The notes under the pieces were generated by a model. It saw nothing but the letters and a program-made list of their open reading frames with translations, made no database searches and had not been told where the DNA came from. 15,413 bases of DNA from Candidatus Omnitrophota bacterium (GTDB lineage Bacteria > Omnitrophota > Gorgyraeia > Kaelpiales > Kaelpiaceae), in contig JAQUNS010000002.1 in NCBI GenBank assembly GCA_028717465.1, forward strand, positions 1-15,413, written 5' to 3'. Position numbers and translations under genes: made by a program. Positions 1 through 7,868 of this stretch are shown here, piece after piece (the first letter of the stretch is position 1; each line of letters opens with the position of its first letter).

Positions 1-254
1 TTTAGTACCCTGTTTATTTCATCTAAATCATGGATTGTGTTGCCAGACTCAGGCCTATAGAAACTGTCTCTACTGGCCCGGTAGAGTTTCTGGGCGTTTA
101 AAATCATCTGCAGGTTTGTTTTGGCTAATCTTTGCCTGCTTTTGGCAAGAGTCTTGCTTAAGTTCGGCATCGTAATTGTAGAAAGCAAGCCTAATATCAC
201 AACAACTATGATTATCTCTAATGCTGTAAGAGCCTTTTTCCCGTAAGCAAACAT
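1..254 (-). CDS. Type IV prepilin-like / pseudopilin protein, partial (C-terminus off the left edge)
   Basis: An open frame starts with ATG at 254 and runs without a stop to the window edge, giving 84 codons. The N-terminus has the prepilin pattern: a short basic leader (MFAYGKKA), a Glu at residue 13, and an uninterrupted hydrophobic helix (about residues 14-29) followed by Met-Pro-Asn. Placing that Glu at mature position +5 puts the peptidase cut after Ala8, so the -1 residue is Ala rather than the usual Gly. The gene begins 4 bases after the stop of the upstream pilin gene and is presumably the next cistron of the pil operon. The ribosome site is weak (AGCGAG), so coupling to the preceding gene is likely. 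By family, such proteins are class III signal peptide pilins inserted in the inner membrane. Whether this one is a minor pilin or a pseudopilin cannot be told from the fragment. Confidence 0.8.
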   Translation of the reverse strand, partial: MFAYGKKALTALEIIIVVVILGLLSTITMPNLSKTLAKSRQRLAKTNLQMILNAQKLYRASRDSFYRPESGNTIHDLDEINRVL

Positions 255-258
255 CTCG

Positions 259-639
259 CTATGGATATGTTATAGCAACCTTGTTATCGCTAGCTGTATA
301 AGTAACGGTTATTCCCTCTGCGCGGCTACCTGTGTTTCCATTGGCTGTTATTTCGTAACCTGTTATACCTCCGGCAGGATCAATTGTATAATTAAAATTG
401 GCATTGGGTACGCTATCCGGATTGTCTATATCCAGGTCATCTTTAACCGATGTTAAGGCGTTGTATTCTTGGTAGTAACGCGCAATAGCGCCTCTTAAGG
501 ACCCTATAGATGTTACAGCTTCTGAAGCAATGGCACGCTTAGAGGCTTTAAGATACTGGGGTATGGCAAAAGTAGCTAAAATAGCAATGATGATAATGAC
601 TATAAGAATCTCAAGCATGGTAAAACCTTTTCTTTTCAT
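259..639 (-). CDS. Type IV pilin / GspG-like major pilin candidate
   Basis: This 126-residue protein has a canonical prepilin N-terminus: leader MKRKG, then FTMLE with the conserved Glu at mature +5, then a hydrophobic helix (about residues 11-26) ending in the common Ile-Pro-Gln-Tyr. Cleavage after Gly5 would give a 121-residue mature pilin. The remainder is a small globular head with no cysteines. ATG at 639 overlaps the TAA of the preceding pilin gene by one base (TAATG) and is preceded by a strong AAAGGAGG site seven bases upstream. This is the clearest ribosome site of the three pilin genes, consistent with it being the abundant subunit (inference). Its C-terminal half (NFNY...YEI...AEGI.V.Y) is clearly related to that of the gene immediately upstream. 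It would be assembled by the PilB/PilC proteins encoded upstream; pseudopilin GspG is the alternative reading. Confidence 0.88.
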   Translation of the reverse strand: MKRKGFTMLEILIVIIIIAILATFAIPQYLKASKRAIASEAVTSIGSLRGAIARYYQEYNALTSVKDDLDIDNPDSVPNANFNYTIDPAGGITGYEITANGNTGSRAEGITVTYTASDNKVAITYP

Positions 640-1067
640 TAGAAAACCTCCTTTGTTATATCGTGTTTTCTGCCTTCTATAAGCTTGCCTAGATACTCTA
701 TATAATAGCGCTTCTGCGCCGGATTATAGCTGACGATAATACCTTCTGCCGGAGAACCAGACTGTCCAGAGGCTATTATCTCATATTCCTCTATAGAAAA
801 ACCAGATATTCTGTAATTAAAATTATTTTTTTCAGCATCGTTGATTCTGTTTAAATTAAGTTCCTTTAAATCCCTGCTGAAATTTCCGTTTCTAATGTAA
901 TGCTCTGTCACCACATCGCTCAGTAAATAAGCTGTTCTGATAGCATTTTGCGCTATAGCCCTTTTGGTGGCTAAATTATATCCGGGAATTAAAACAGAGG
1001 CAATAAGGCCTAATATTATAATGACCAGTAGAGTCTCTTTAAGTGCCCAGCCTTTCATATCTTTCAC
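639..1067 (-). CDS. Divergent type IV pilin-like protein, paralogue of the neighbouring pilin
   Basis: A 142-residue prepilin-like protein. After leader MKDMKG the mature N-terminus would read WALKE, keeping Gly at -1 and Glu at +5 but with Trp at +1 and Lys at +4, where pilins normally have Phe/Met and a hydrophobic residue. A hydrophobic helix (about residues 12-28) and Ile-Pro follow. The C-terminal part (residues about 80-125) shares a run of identities with the next gene (NNFNY, YEI, GS.AEGI, IEY), so the two are tandem duplicates, and this one carries an extra charged tail of about 17 residues. The first start is GTG at 1067, overlapping the TGA of pilC as GTGA; an in-frame ATG at 1058 would give the shorter leader MKG and is equally plausible. 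A minor or initiating pilin is likely, but this is inference. Confidence 0.82.
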   Translation of the reverse strand: MKDMKGWALKETLLVIIILGLIASVLIPGYNLATKRAIAQNAIRTAYLLSDVVTEHYIRNGNFSRDLKELNLNRINDAEKNNFNYRISGFSIEEYEIIASGQSGSPAEGIIVSYNPAQKRYYIEYLGKLIEGRKHDITKEVF

Positions 1068-2290
1068 ATATTAACCGCTGTTGCCAATCCGAATATAGGC
1101 AGAAACATGCCTATTACAATTACTCCGATTACGCCGCCTATTGTTAAAATTATGGTCGGCTCAACTATATAGGGGAGGCGCTCTATTACGGTCTCCACTT
1201 TCTCCTGATAGTAGCCTGCCAAATGGCTAAGCATGCTGGAGAGATTGCCGCTCTCTTCGCCCACCCTTATCATGTTAGTAACAAAGGGAGGGAATTCATG
1301 AGAAAACATATCAAGAGTTGCACCCAGAGAATCTCCTTCCTTGACACGGTCTTTGGCCTCTATAACAATGCCTTCATAGATTTTATTGGCTACGGCTTTA
1401 GAGACGACTTCCAGAGAATATAAAATAGGCACTCCGCTTTTAAGCAGCATTGCAAGGCCGCTGCTGAAACGGTGCAGAACAACATTAAAAAAAAGGGCTT
1501 TAAAAATAGGCATCTTGATCTTTAAGCGGTCAAAAAATATCTCTCCCTGCTCGGTAGATTTGAATTTGATCACAAAAAAACCAAATGCCGCTACCAACAA
1601 TATGATAAGCCATAGCCACTGCTTAGCTAGATTGCTGGCGTTAATAATAATTTTGGTTAAGACAGGCAGATCTGCGCCAAAGTAACTATAAAGCTGAGAG
1701 AACATCGGTACAACTATTGTAAGAAATACTACCAGCGCTCCGGCCGACGCAATGGAAAGCAATACAGGGTATATAAGAGCAGAAATCATTTTACGCTGCA
1801 AGGCAGCAGTTGATTCCATATATGCACCCAACTGCATAAGAACGAAAGGGAGCTGGCCGCTGGCCTCGCCGGTTGCTATCAGATTGACCCAGAACTCGGT
1901 AAACATCTTGGGATGTTTTGCCAGAGCACGGCTTAGGGCTTCGCCTGATTCAACATCTTTTTTTATTGCATCCAAAGCCGCAAAAAGAGATTTGACTTCG
2001 ACTTGGTCTCTTACTATCTCTATACAGCGCAGAAGCGGAACGCCGGCATCTAAAAGAGTTGCCAGCTGCCTGGCTAAAGATGCTAAATCGTCTATTTTTA
2101 CTCTAAGCCTTAGATGCCTTTTTTTTAAACTTGTTTTTACTTTGAGCACATCCACGCTCTCTTTTAAAGAGATAAGGATAAGACCTTTTTCCTGCAGGCT
2201 GTTAATCGCTCTCTGCTTATCGATTGCATCAAGGCTGCCTTTTTCAATGATGCCATTGGGGGTTCTGCATTTATAGGTATAGGTAGCCAT
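1064..2290 (-). CDS. pilC: Type IV pilus / type II secretion platform protein PilC/GspF
   Basis: A polytopic inner-membrane platform protein that works with the assembly ATPase to insert pilins into the growing filament. The 408-residue length is typical of the family. The N-terminal cytoplasmic segment (YTYKCRTPNGIIEKG) is the usual PilC/GspF opening. Two homologous T2SSF domains follow (about residues 65-190 and 268-390), each with the signature LA.LL..GVPLL / LA.LLKSGVPIL and a GE.SG motif (ATGEASGQLP, RVGEESGNLS). Hydrophobic segments lie near residues 167-195, 220-240 and 373-400. ATG at 2290 sits 5 bases after the PilB stop, and the distal end overlaps the next pilin gene as GTGA. Similarity is equal for GspF and PilC; I use the pil name because PilM/N/O/P homologues are in the same operon. 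Confidence 0.95.
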   Translation of the reverse strand: MATYTYKCRTPNGIIEKGSLDAIDKQRAINSLQEKGLILISLKESVDVLKVKTSLKKRHLRLRVKIDDLASLARQLATLLDAGVPLLRCIEIVRDQVEVKSLFAALDAIKKDVESGEALSRALAKHPKMFTEFWVNLIATGEASGQLPFVLMQLGAYMESTAALQRKMISALIYPVLLSIASAGALVVFLTIVVPMFSQLYSYFGADLPVLTKIIINASNLAKQWLWLIILLVAAFGFFVIKFKSTEQGEIFFDRLKIKMPIFKALFFNVVLHRFSSGLAMLLKSGVPILYSLEVVSKAVANKIYEGIVIEAKDRVKEGDSLGATLDMFSHEFPPFVTNMIRVGEESGNLSSMLSHLAGYYQEKVETVIERLPYIVEPTIILTIGGVIGVIVIGMFLPIFGLATAVNM

Positions 2291-2295
2291 AGATA

Positions 2296-4017
2296 CTAAT
2301 CTTCTTTGATCAGGGTGACTCTTAAAACTTCTTCTATGCTGGTTATACCGGCTTCTACTTTGGCAATTCCGCTATCCCAGAGAGCAGAGCAGCCTTGCTC
2401 TTTAGCCAGATTTTTTATCTGCTGAGCATCGGCTCTTTTAGTGATTAAATCCCTGATGCCCGGGCTTACCGGAATCAGTTCATATATAGCGGCCCGGCCA
2501 ATATAGCCGGTCCACCTGCAGTGCTCGCATCCTTTGGCTTTGAAAATCAAATCTTTTTTGACATTTAGTTGTTTTAATATATCTTCTGTGGGCTCATAAG
2601 CCTCTTTGCATTTTGAGCACAGCTTTCTAACCAGCCTCTGGGCCGCAACCAGAAGAAGAGACGGATTTAAAAGATAAGGCTCTACCCCTATGTCCATAAG
2701 ACGGGTTATGGCAGAAGCCGCATCATTAGTATGGAGAGTCGATAATACCAGGTGCCCTGTTAAAGCAGCCCTGACGCAAATTTCGGCAGTCTCTAAATCC
2801 CTAACCTCGCCAACCAGAATAATATCAGGATCCTGCCTTAAGAAAGATCTTAAAGCATTGGCGAAAGTCAACCCTATCTGCGGCTTAACCTGAACCTGGT
2901 TGACTCCCTCTAAGCGGTATTCAACGGGATCTTCAACAGTAGTTATGTTCTTATCCAGGCTGTTTATTTCATCTAATGCTGCATATAGAGTAGTTGTCTT
3001 GCCGCTGCCGGTAGGCCCGGTTAAAAATATCGCACCATAAGGCTTGTTGATGCTGGCTCTAAAAATCTCAAGCTGATCCGGCTCAAAACCCATCTGAGTT
3101 AAATCAAGCGGAAGCTGTGAACGGTCCAATATGCGTATGACTACTTTTTCGCCGTAAATAGTAGGGACTGTCGAAACTCTGAAATCGACAAGCCGGTTGT
3201 CTAGTTTCATCACAAAACTGCCGTCCTGAGGAAGCCGTTTTTCGGCAATATCCAGCTTGGACAGGATTTTGATGCGAGAGACCAGGGCAAGTTTGAGATG
3301 GGGTGCCGGCGGAGGCTTCTCCTGCAGAACACCATCTACGCGATACCTTAGCCTAAGCTTATTCTCAAGAGTTTCTATGTGAATATCGCTGGCACCTTCT
3401 TCGATAGCCTGTTTTATTATCAAATCAACAAGTTTAACAACCGGAGCTTCTTCTGCTTTTGCTATCAACCGGTCAAGGCTAGTAGCCGCCTCATCTTCAC
3501 TGATCTCTTCTAAAGATACTGCTACTCTGTCATCCTGGTCATAGGACTTCTCTATTGCTTCTTTAAAAACGTCTCTGGGTCCGTAAAATTCGTCTATAGC
3601 CTGAGATATCTCCGCCTTGGTAGTAATAACGGAGTTTATATCGCAATTGGTAATTTTTCTTAAGTTATCTATAGTAATAAAATCGAGCGGGTCTACAACA
3701 GCAACTGTCAAAGAGTTAAAAGTCCTGGAGATAGGCAGCACCAGATATTTTCTGGCAATATTTTCAGAAATAAGCTTTTCCAAGCCCTGATCATGGGCAG
3801 GCCTTAAGGCTCCACTAGCTATGCTGATATAGGGTATGCCAAGCTGCTTGCCTAATGCAGCAGCGATCTCTTTTTCGGTAACAAAACCCATGGCTATTAA
3901 AACATCGCCGAGTTTGCCGCCGTTTCTTTTTTGATGCTCCATGGCCTGATTAAAATCATCTTCTGCAATCAGGCCTTCTTTTATCAGTATCTCGCCAACT
4001 TTCTCTCTGACTGCCAT
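2296..4017 (-). CDS. pilB: Type IV pilus assembly / type II secretion ATPase PilB/GspE
   Basis: A cytoplasmic hexameric ATPase powering filament extension. The 573-residue protein starts with an MshEN/T2SSE N-terminal domain (about 1-150; GEILIKEGLI, GKLGDVLIAMGFV, LGIPYI), followed by the catalytic part. Visible motifs are an Asp box (SDIHIE with R.R.DG), Walker A GPTGSGKTT near residue 333, a Walker B/Asp region (DPDIILVGEVRD, about 395-406), a His box (LSTLHTNDA), and a tetracysteine zinc site formed by CSKC (about 464) and CEHC (about 496). MshEN domains in some relatives bind cyclic di-GMP; whether this one does is unknown. The start codon shares one base with the secretin stop (TAATG), with AAAGGAG 11 bases upstream. 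There is no PilT-type retraction ATPase in the window. Confidence 0.96.
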   Translation of the reverse strand: MAVREKVGEILIKEGLIAEDDFNQAMEHQKRNGGKLGDVLIAMGFVTEKEIAAALGKQLGIPYISIASGALRPAHDQGLEKLISENIARKYLVLPISRTFNSLTVAVVDPLDFITIDNLRKITNCDINSVITTKAEISQAIDEFYGPRDVFKEAIEKSYDQDDRVAVSLEEISEDEAATSLDRLIAKAEEAPVVKLVDLIIKQAIEEGASDIHIETLENKLRLRYRVDGVLQEKPPPAPHLKLALVSRIKILSKLDIAEKRLPQDGSFVMKLDNRLVDFRVSTVPTIYGEKVVIRILDRSQLPLDLTQMGFEPDQLEIFRASINKPYGAIFLTGPTGSGKTTTLYAALDEINSLDKNITTVEDPVEYRLEGVNQVQVKPQIGLTFANALRSFLRQDPDIILVGEVRDLETAEICVRAALTGHLVLSTLHTNDAASAITRLMDIGVEPYLLNPSLLLVAAQRLVRKLCSKCKEAYEPTEDILKQLNVKKDLIFKAKGCEHCRWTGYIGRAAIYELIPVSPGIRDLITKRADAQQIKNLAKEQGCSALWDSGIAKVEAGITSIEEVLRVTLIKED

Positions 4018-5438
4018 TACTTATCAAGCTCCTTTAAGCTTCTTTCCATAGCCTCTTCTTTATTTAAGCTGTCATCTATAGACGGCTCTCTTTCTAGGGA
4101 GGATTGAGCCTGAGCAGCTCCATAGTGATAATCTTTTACTATGTGCGGAGTAATAAATATTATAAGTTCTTTGCTTTGGTCCATTTTATAGTCGTGGTTA
4201 AAAATTTTTCCTATAATCGGAAGATCGCCCAATACCGGAACCTTCCTGGACCTTATATCCTCATCCTGCTTTATCAAACCGCCTAAAACAAGAGTATCGC
4301 CGTCTTTAATCCGTATTGTAGCCTTTGCTGAACGTGTATGGGGATCTACATAGGTGCCCGGGAAAAACGGAGAATCTTTAGGCTCGGTGACCTCAGGCGC
4401 AACATCGATCGTAACAAAACCGTCTTTGTTAACTATCGGAGTCACTACAAGCTTGACACCTGTCTGTATTCTTTCGGGCTGCTCGTATATCCTATCGCTC
4501 TCGGTATCTGTCGTGGTGGTGGCAACTGCAGTATTGGCTGTAATCTGTATCTCAGCTTGCTGGTTGCTTAGAGTAAGGATCTTGGGCCTGGCAAGGACTT
4601 TTGTTTTTTTATTCTCTTTAAGCAAATTGAGCAAAGGCTGAAACATGCTGGTCGAGATAGTGCCGTAGCCAGTAGTAGAGTCCGCCAAACCGCTAAAACG
4701 CTCATCTGTAATAAAAGGCAGCCTGGTGGCTTTCTTAGCGCCTGTAAATTGAATCATGCCGTTATCTTCAAAATATATTCCTATCTTCTCCATATAGTCT
4801 GTCGATACCTCTAAAATCTCGGCCTCTATCATAACTTGCGGAGTCGGCTCATCTAGCTGCGCTATTGCCCCCTCTATCATGGGAAATTGAGAAGGAATAT
4901 CGGTAACTATTAGGCTGTTTGTCCGTTTGTCGGATGCAACTTTACCGAATTCAGAAAGGATGCCCTGCAAAAAAGACATACTTGTTGAAGCGCCATCAGC
5001 TGCGGTGGACTGAATCTGCTTGGCAGTACTCATGCTATCAAAAAGAGCTTTGATTGTATCAGGGTCGGCATAGTTTAGGCGGTAAATACGAGTTGCGGTC
5101 TCCACCGCCGGAACAGTCATAACTTTTATCATGATTATATTGGTGCCGGGCGGCTGATCATAGGTCAAATTATTAGCCTTTAAAATAGTGTCTAAGGCAG
5201 ATGAGACGGGAACATTCTCCATATAAAGAGTTATTTTTCTGTCTTCTATTCTTTCGCTGGCAATAAAATTCATGCCTGATTGTATAGAGAATGCTTTAAG
5301 AACATCTTTTAGGCTGGCATCTTTGAAATCAAAAGATACTTTCTTTTCGTCTAATGAATCGCTGCTGCCGGCAGTTAGGCATACAGTGAATATGATAATT
5401 ATTAATATCAGCAAAGATAGATTTCTAAATATTCTCAT
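4017..5438 (-). CDS. pilQ: Outer-membrane secretin PilQ/GspD family
   Basis: Forms the outer-membrane ring through which the filament passes. The 473-residue protein has a hydrophobic signal peptide (about 1-24), an STN-type N0 domain (about 33-100; FDFKDASLKDVLKAFS), a single N1/NolW-like module (IYRLNYADPDTIKALF and DKRTNSLIVTDIP), then the secretin core (about 260-440) with the family signature VPVLGDLPIIGKIF near residues 400-413 and FITPHIV at its end. It is compact compared with many secretins: no AMIN domains and apparently one N1-type repeat. A Glu/Asp/Ser-rich tail of roughly 35 residues follows. ATG at 5438 has an ideal AGGAGG site six bases upstream that overlaps the PilP stop codon. 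No lipobox or obvious pilotin gene is nearby. PilQ rather than GspD is inferred from the operon. Confidence 0.94.
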   Translation of the reverse strand: MRIFRNLSLLILIIIIFTVCLTAGSSDSLDEKKVSFDFKDASLKDVLKAFSIQSGMNFIASERIEDRKITLYMENVPVSSALDTILKANNLTYDQPPGTNIIMIKVMTVPAVETATRIYRLNYADPDTIKALFDSMSTAKQIQSTAADGASTSMSFLQGILSEFGKVASDKRTNSLIVTDIPSQFPMIEGAIAQLDEPTPQVMIEAEILEVSTDYMEKIGIYFEDNGMIQFTGAKKATRLPFITDERFSGLADSTTGYGTISTSMFQPLLNLLKENKKTKVLARPKILTLSNQQAEIQITANTAVATTTTDTESDRIYEQPERIQTGVKLVVTPIVNKDGFVTIDVAPEVTEPKDSPFFPGTYVDPHTRSAKATIRIKDGDTLVLGGLIKQDEDIRSRKVPVLGDLPIIGKIFNHDYKMDQSKELIIFITPHIVKDYHYGAAQAQSSLEREPSIDDSLNKEEAMERSLKELDK

Positions 5439-5448
5439 AATAGTCCTC

Positions 5449-5784
5449 CTATTTCGGCTTTAGAATATAACTTTCTCCCTGGTGCTCTAAAAGGACGCCT
5501 CTTTTGTCTATCTCAACAATTTTAATTCCTAATATGGATTCTCCGACTCTATAAACTTTGCCGTTTATAATCGCCATAGGGTCTTCGCCCCATATTATGC
5601 CTGTTAAGTTAAGCGTACTTAGTTCTCTTAAGATAACTGAGGATGTCTTATCTATTTTGGCCTCAGGAAGATATGATTTGAATGGATCTCTTAAATCCGA
5701 ACCAACATATTTAGCCTCGGAAGAAATTAAATTTACAGCGCAACAAAACAACAAAATAATCAGAGCATGTGCTTTATATTTCAT
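5449..5784 (-). CDS. pilP: PilP-like / GspC HR-domain-like periplasmic protein
   Basis: A 111-residue protein with an N-terminal hydrophobic signal or anchor (about residues 5-22) and the PilP/GspC homology-region pattern: RDPF at about residue 32, then a small beta domain with LNLTGIIWGEDPMAIINGKVYR, a Gly-Glu turn and a closing strand ending LLEHQGESYILKP. In type IV pili, PilP connects the PilN/PilO inner-membrane complex to the secretin; in type II secretion, the GspC HR domain does the same. The start overlaps the PilO stop as ATGA and the gene ends 10 bases before the secretin ATG, which is exactly where PilP is expected. PilP proteins are normally lipoproteins, but the CC pair near residue 14 does not fit a clean lipobox, so anchoring is uncertain. 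It is shorter than typical PilP. Confidence 0.83.
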   Translation of the reverse strand: MKYKAHALIILLFCCAVNLISSEAKYVGSDLRDPFKSYLPEAKIDKTSSVILRELSTLNLTGIIWGEDPMAIINGKVYRVGESILGIKIVEIDKRGVLLEHQGESYILKPK

Positions 5785-6338
5785 ATTTTAGGAACTATAG
5801 TAGTAATAACCATCTGCCATTGGATAAGAGTTTCGCCATTTTTAGTTCTGGCTATAACCCTGCTTGCAGAACCTACTCCTTTTTCATATAAAGGAGTTGC
5901 CTTTACTCCGGTTATCTGCATAAACACAGCAGCGCTCTCTATCGCAGCCACCAGTCTTCCGGCCTGATGATAACTGCCTTCCAATTCCAATGCTGCCTGA
6001 ATTCTGGTATAAAAATCTCCTTCTTCAACAGGCAATGGCCTGATAGCAATAATATCCATAGCCTCTTTTTTGGCTATCTGATTTATGTTTGTTACCAGCC
6101 AGTTTAAATCAGAACTCTCAGGAAATGACTTACTTAAATTTTTCAGGGCAGCTTCCAGTTCTACCTTTTGGCCATACAGTTTTATCAGTTCTCTTTTTTT
6201 ATCTATAGTATCAACGATACCATCCATAGCAGTTAATCTTGCCTTGAATTCAACATTGTAAAACCACCCAAATGCGAATATTAACAACGCTGGAAAAACA
6301 ACAATATGTATTTTGCGATATAAAGATTTTATTGTCAT
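5781..6338 (-). CDS. pilO: PilO-like type IV pilus inner-membrane alignment protein
   Basis: A 185-residue bitopic protein: short cytoplasmic N-terminus, one transmembrane helix (about residues 10-30), a coiled-coil segment rich in Lys/Glu/Leu (about 33-70), then a ferredoxin-like alpha/beta periplasmic domain (residues about 75-185). That domain has the PilO-type features SSDLNWLVTNINQIAKKE, RPLPVEEGDFY and LEGSYHQAGRLVAAIES. PilO pairs with PilN in the periplasm and aligns the inner-membrane platform with the secretin; GspM is the type II counterpart. It overlaps both neighbours by four bases (ATGA at each end), with AAAGG 10 bases before its start, so it is likely translated in a coupled manner with the PilM-N fusion and PilP. 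Confidence 0.88.
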   Translation of the reverse strand: MTIKSLYRKIHIVVFPALLIFAFGWFYNVEFKARLTAMDGIVDTIDKKRELIKLYGQKVELEAALKNLSKSFPESSDLNWLVTNINQIAKKEAMDIIAIRPLPVEEGDFYTRIQAALELEGSYHQAGRLVAAIESAAVFMQITGVKATPLYEKGVGSASRVIARTKNGETLIQWQMVITTIVPKI

Positions 6339-7831
6339 TTCATAACTGCCTTTAATGAAAATTTAATCACCGGAAAACCTTCTAAAACACTTTTTTCTAC
6401 ATTTACAATTTTAATGTCCGAAAACAATTTTTTTGCCTTTTCAGAACGGTTTAAAGCATCTAAAAGATTATATATTAAATCAACCCCCTGGCTATCGCTG
6501 CCGTAACCATAGCCGGTAACCAAGAACTCCTGAGCGCCCTTCTTATCCGGAACCGCCATCTGCAAACTGTCTAACCATATGCCTTGGGTCAGGTTGGCAG
6601 GGATAAAATTAAATATTTCAACAAACTTTTCTCTCTGAGCAACTGTATCCCTAAGAAATTTAACTTTATTTTCGAGGCCCTTGATATCCTGAAGCAGCTC
6701 CCTGCTGTTAGTAGAGGACAGCCCTTGGGGCAGCGATATATTGCCTGCCATATTTTCTACAGATTTAACCTGATGGTTTAAATACGCTCCGGCCATAACT
6801 ATGCTGATAAACAGCATTATCAAATCCTGTATCAATTCTTTCGGCATGAAATCTTTTATGCTTAAGGCAGGGGTTTCAGAAGATTTGCCGCGATAGTCAG
6901 AGAAAAAATCTAAATCTATGTCGTAACTGACCAAACTTCTAAGGCCGGCGCCGGTAATGCCCAGATGTTTTTTGGCAATACCCTGCTTGTCAGAGGCTAT
7001 TTTGTTCTCGAGAGAAGCCAGCCTTACATTGGAGCCAAGGGCATTCATAAGGCTCTCTCTGATCTCGTCGCTTGCAACCTCCCCCGTTAAAACAACCTCC
7101 TTTATCTGCTGCTGGGGAAACTCTTTGATCATGTAATCAATAGTACGGTTAATTTCAAAAACTATCTTATTGAGTACTTGAGCAGACGTTATCTCTGAGA
7201 CAGGAGAAACTATAAAATCCCTGGCTATATAGATATTTAAGCCCTGAGTCACCAAAATAGTAGAACCGGAGTAATCCAAATCTACTACAAGAACAAAATC
7301 TTTGGCTTTTAAATCGCCCGATGTAAACAGCGCTCTTAACAGGCTAAATGGATAAGGCTCAATAGCGGATATTTTCATCCCCAATGCAGAAGCTATTTTA
7401 ATATACCTGTTTAAAACATTGTATTTAACGGCCATGTACACAACGCGCATCTCTTTTCCTTTTATTTCATAAGGAATATAAAAATCGCTAGCTATATCGT
7501 CAATAGCAAACGGAATATACTTCTGCGCTTCATACTTTATAGCTTCGGCTCTGTCTTTTTTAGGCAAAAACGGCAGGTCGAAAAATCTAAGCATGATTTC
7601 AGATGTTGGTATTACAAAAATAGGGGTCTTTGCTTTAAGAGGGAGCTTTTGAAGCAGCGCCCTGACTTTAGCAATAATTAACTCTACATTCTCCTCCAAT
7701 TCCAGCGAAGGGATAAAAGGCAATCTCTCCTCTAAATAGCCCAGGAGCACGACATCTTTGATGCCTTTTTTAAGCTGAACGACTCTTAAAATATCCCTTT
7801 TAATTTCTACGGTTGTAGTTATCTTAGCCAT
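6335..7831 (-). CDS. PilM-PilN fusion protein (GspL-like architecture)
   Basis: A 498-residue protein joining two normally separate pilus proteins. Residues 1 to about 300 resemble the actin-like PilM: FVIPTSEIMLRFFDLPFLP, IKYEAQKYIPFAIDD, YMAVKYNVLNRYI, a phosphate-2-type strand VVDLDYSGST near 183-192 and VVLTGEVA near 245. Residues 337-353 form a transmembrane helix (LIMLFISIVMAGAYL). After it comes a coiled coil and a PilN-like periplasmic domain (residues about 370-498; IWLDSLQM, FLVTGYGYG, FSLKAVMK). There is no stop or frameshift between the halves. The first actin-type nucleotide loop is degenerate: EIKRDILR replaces the usual D.G.SS.K. The topology (cytoplasmic actin-like domain, one helix, periplasmic ferredoxin-like domain) is that of GspL. 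ATG at 7831 has no clear ribosome site, and the gene lies 37 bases after the HTH gene. Confidence 0.86.
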   Translation of the reverse strand: MAKITTTVEIKRDILRVVQLKKGIKDVVLLGYLEERLPFIPSLELEENVELIIAKVRALLQKLPLKAKTPIFVIPTSEIMLRFFDLPFLPKKDRAEAIKYEAQKYIPFAIDDIASDFYIPYEIKGKEMRVVYMAVKYNVLNRYIKIASALGMKISAIEPYPFSLLRALFTSGDLKAKDFVLVVDLDYSGSTILVTQGLNIYIARDFIVSPVSEITSAQVLNKIVFEINRTIDYMIKEFPQQQIKEVVLTGEVASDEIRESLMNALGSNVRLASLENKIASDKQGIAKKHLGITGAGLRSLVSYDIDLDFFSDYRGKSSETPALSIKDFMPKELIQDLIMLFISIVMAGAYLNHQVKSVENMAGNISLPQGLSSTNSRELLQDIKGLENKVKFLRDTVAQREKFVEIFNFIPANLTQGIWLDSLQMAVPDKKGAQEFLVTGYGYGSDSQGVDLIYNLLDALNRSEKAKKLFSDIKIVNVEKSVLEGFPVIKFSLKAVMK

Positions 7832-7868
7832 AAAATCAGATTAACATGCCTATTATTTTTCTGTCTAT

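Noticed and set aside
1752..2276. A 174-codon open frame on the plus strand
   Set aside because: It is antisense to the strongly conserved pilC/GspF gene, has no recognisable domain and is best read as a shadow of the minus-strand coding frame.
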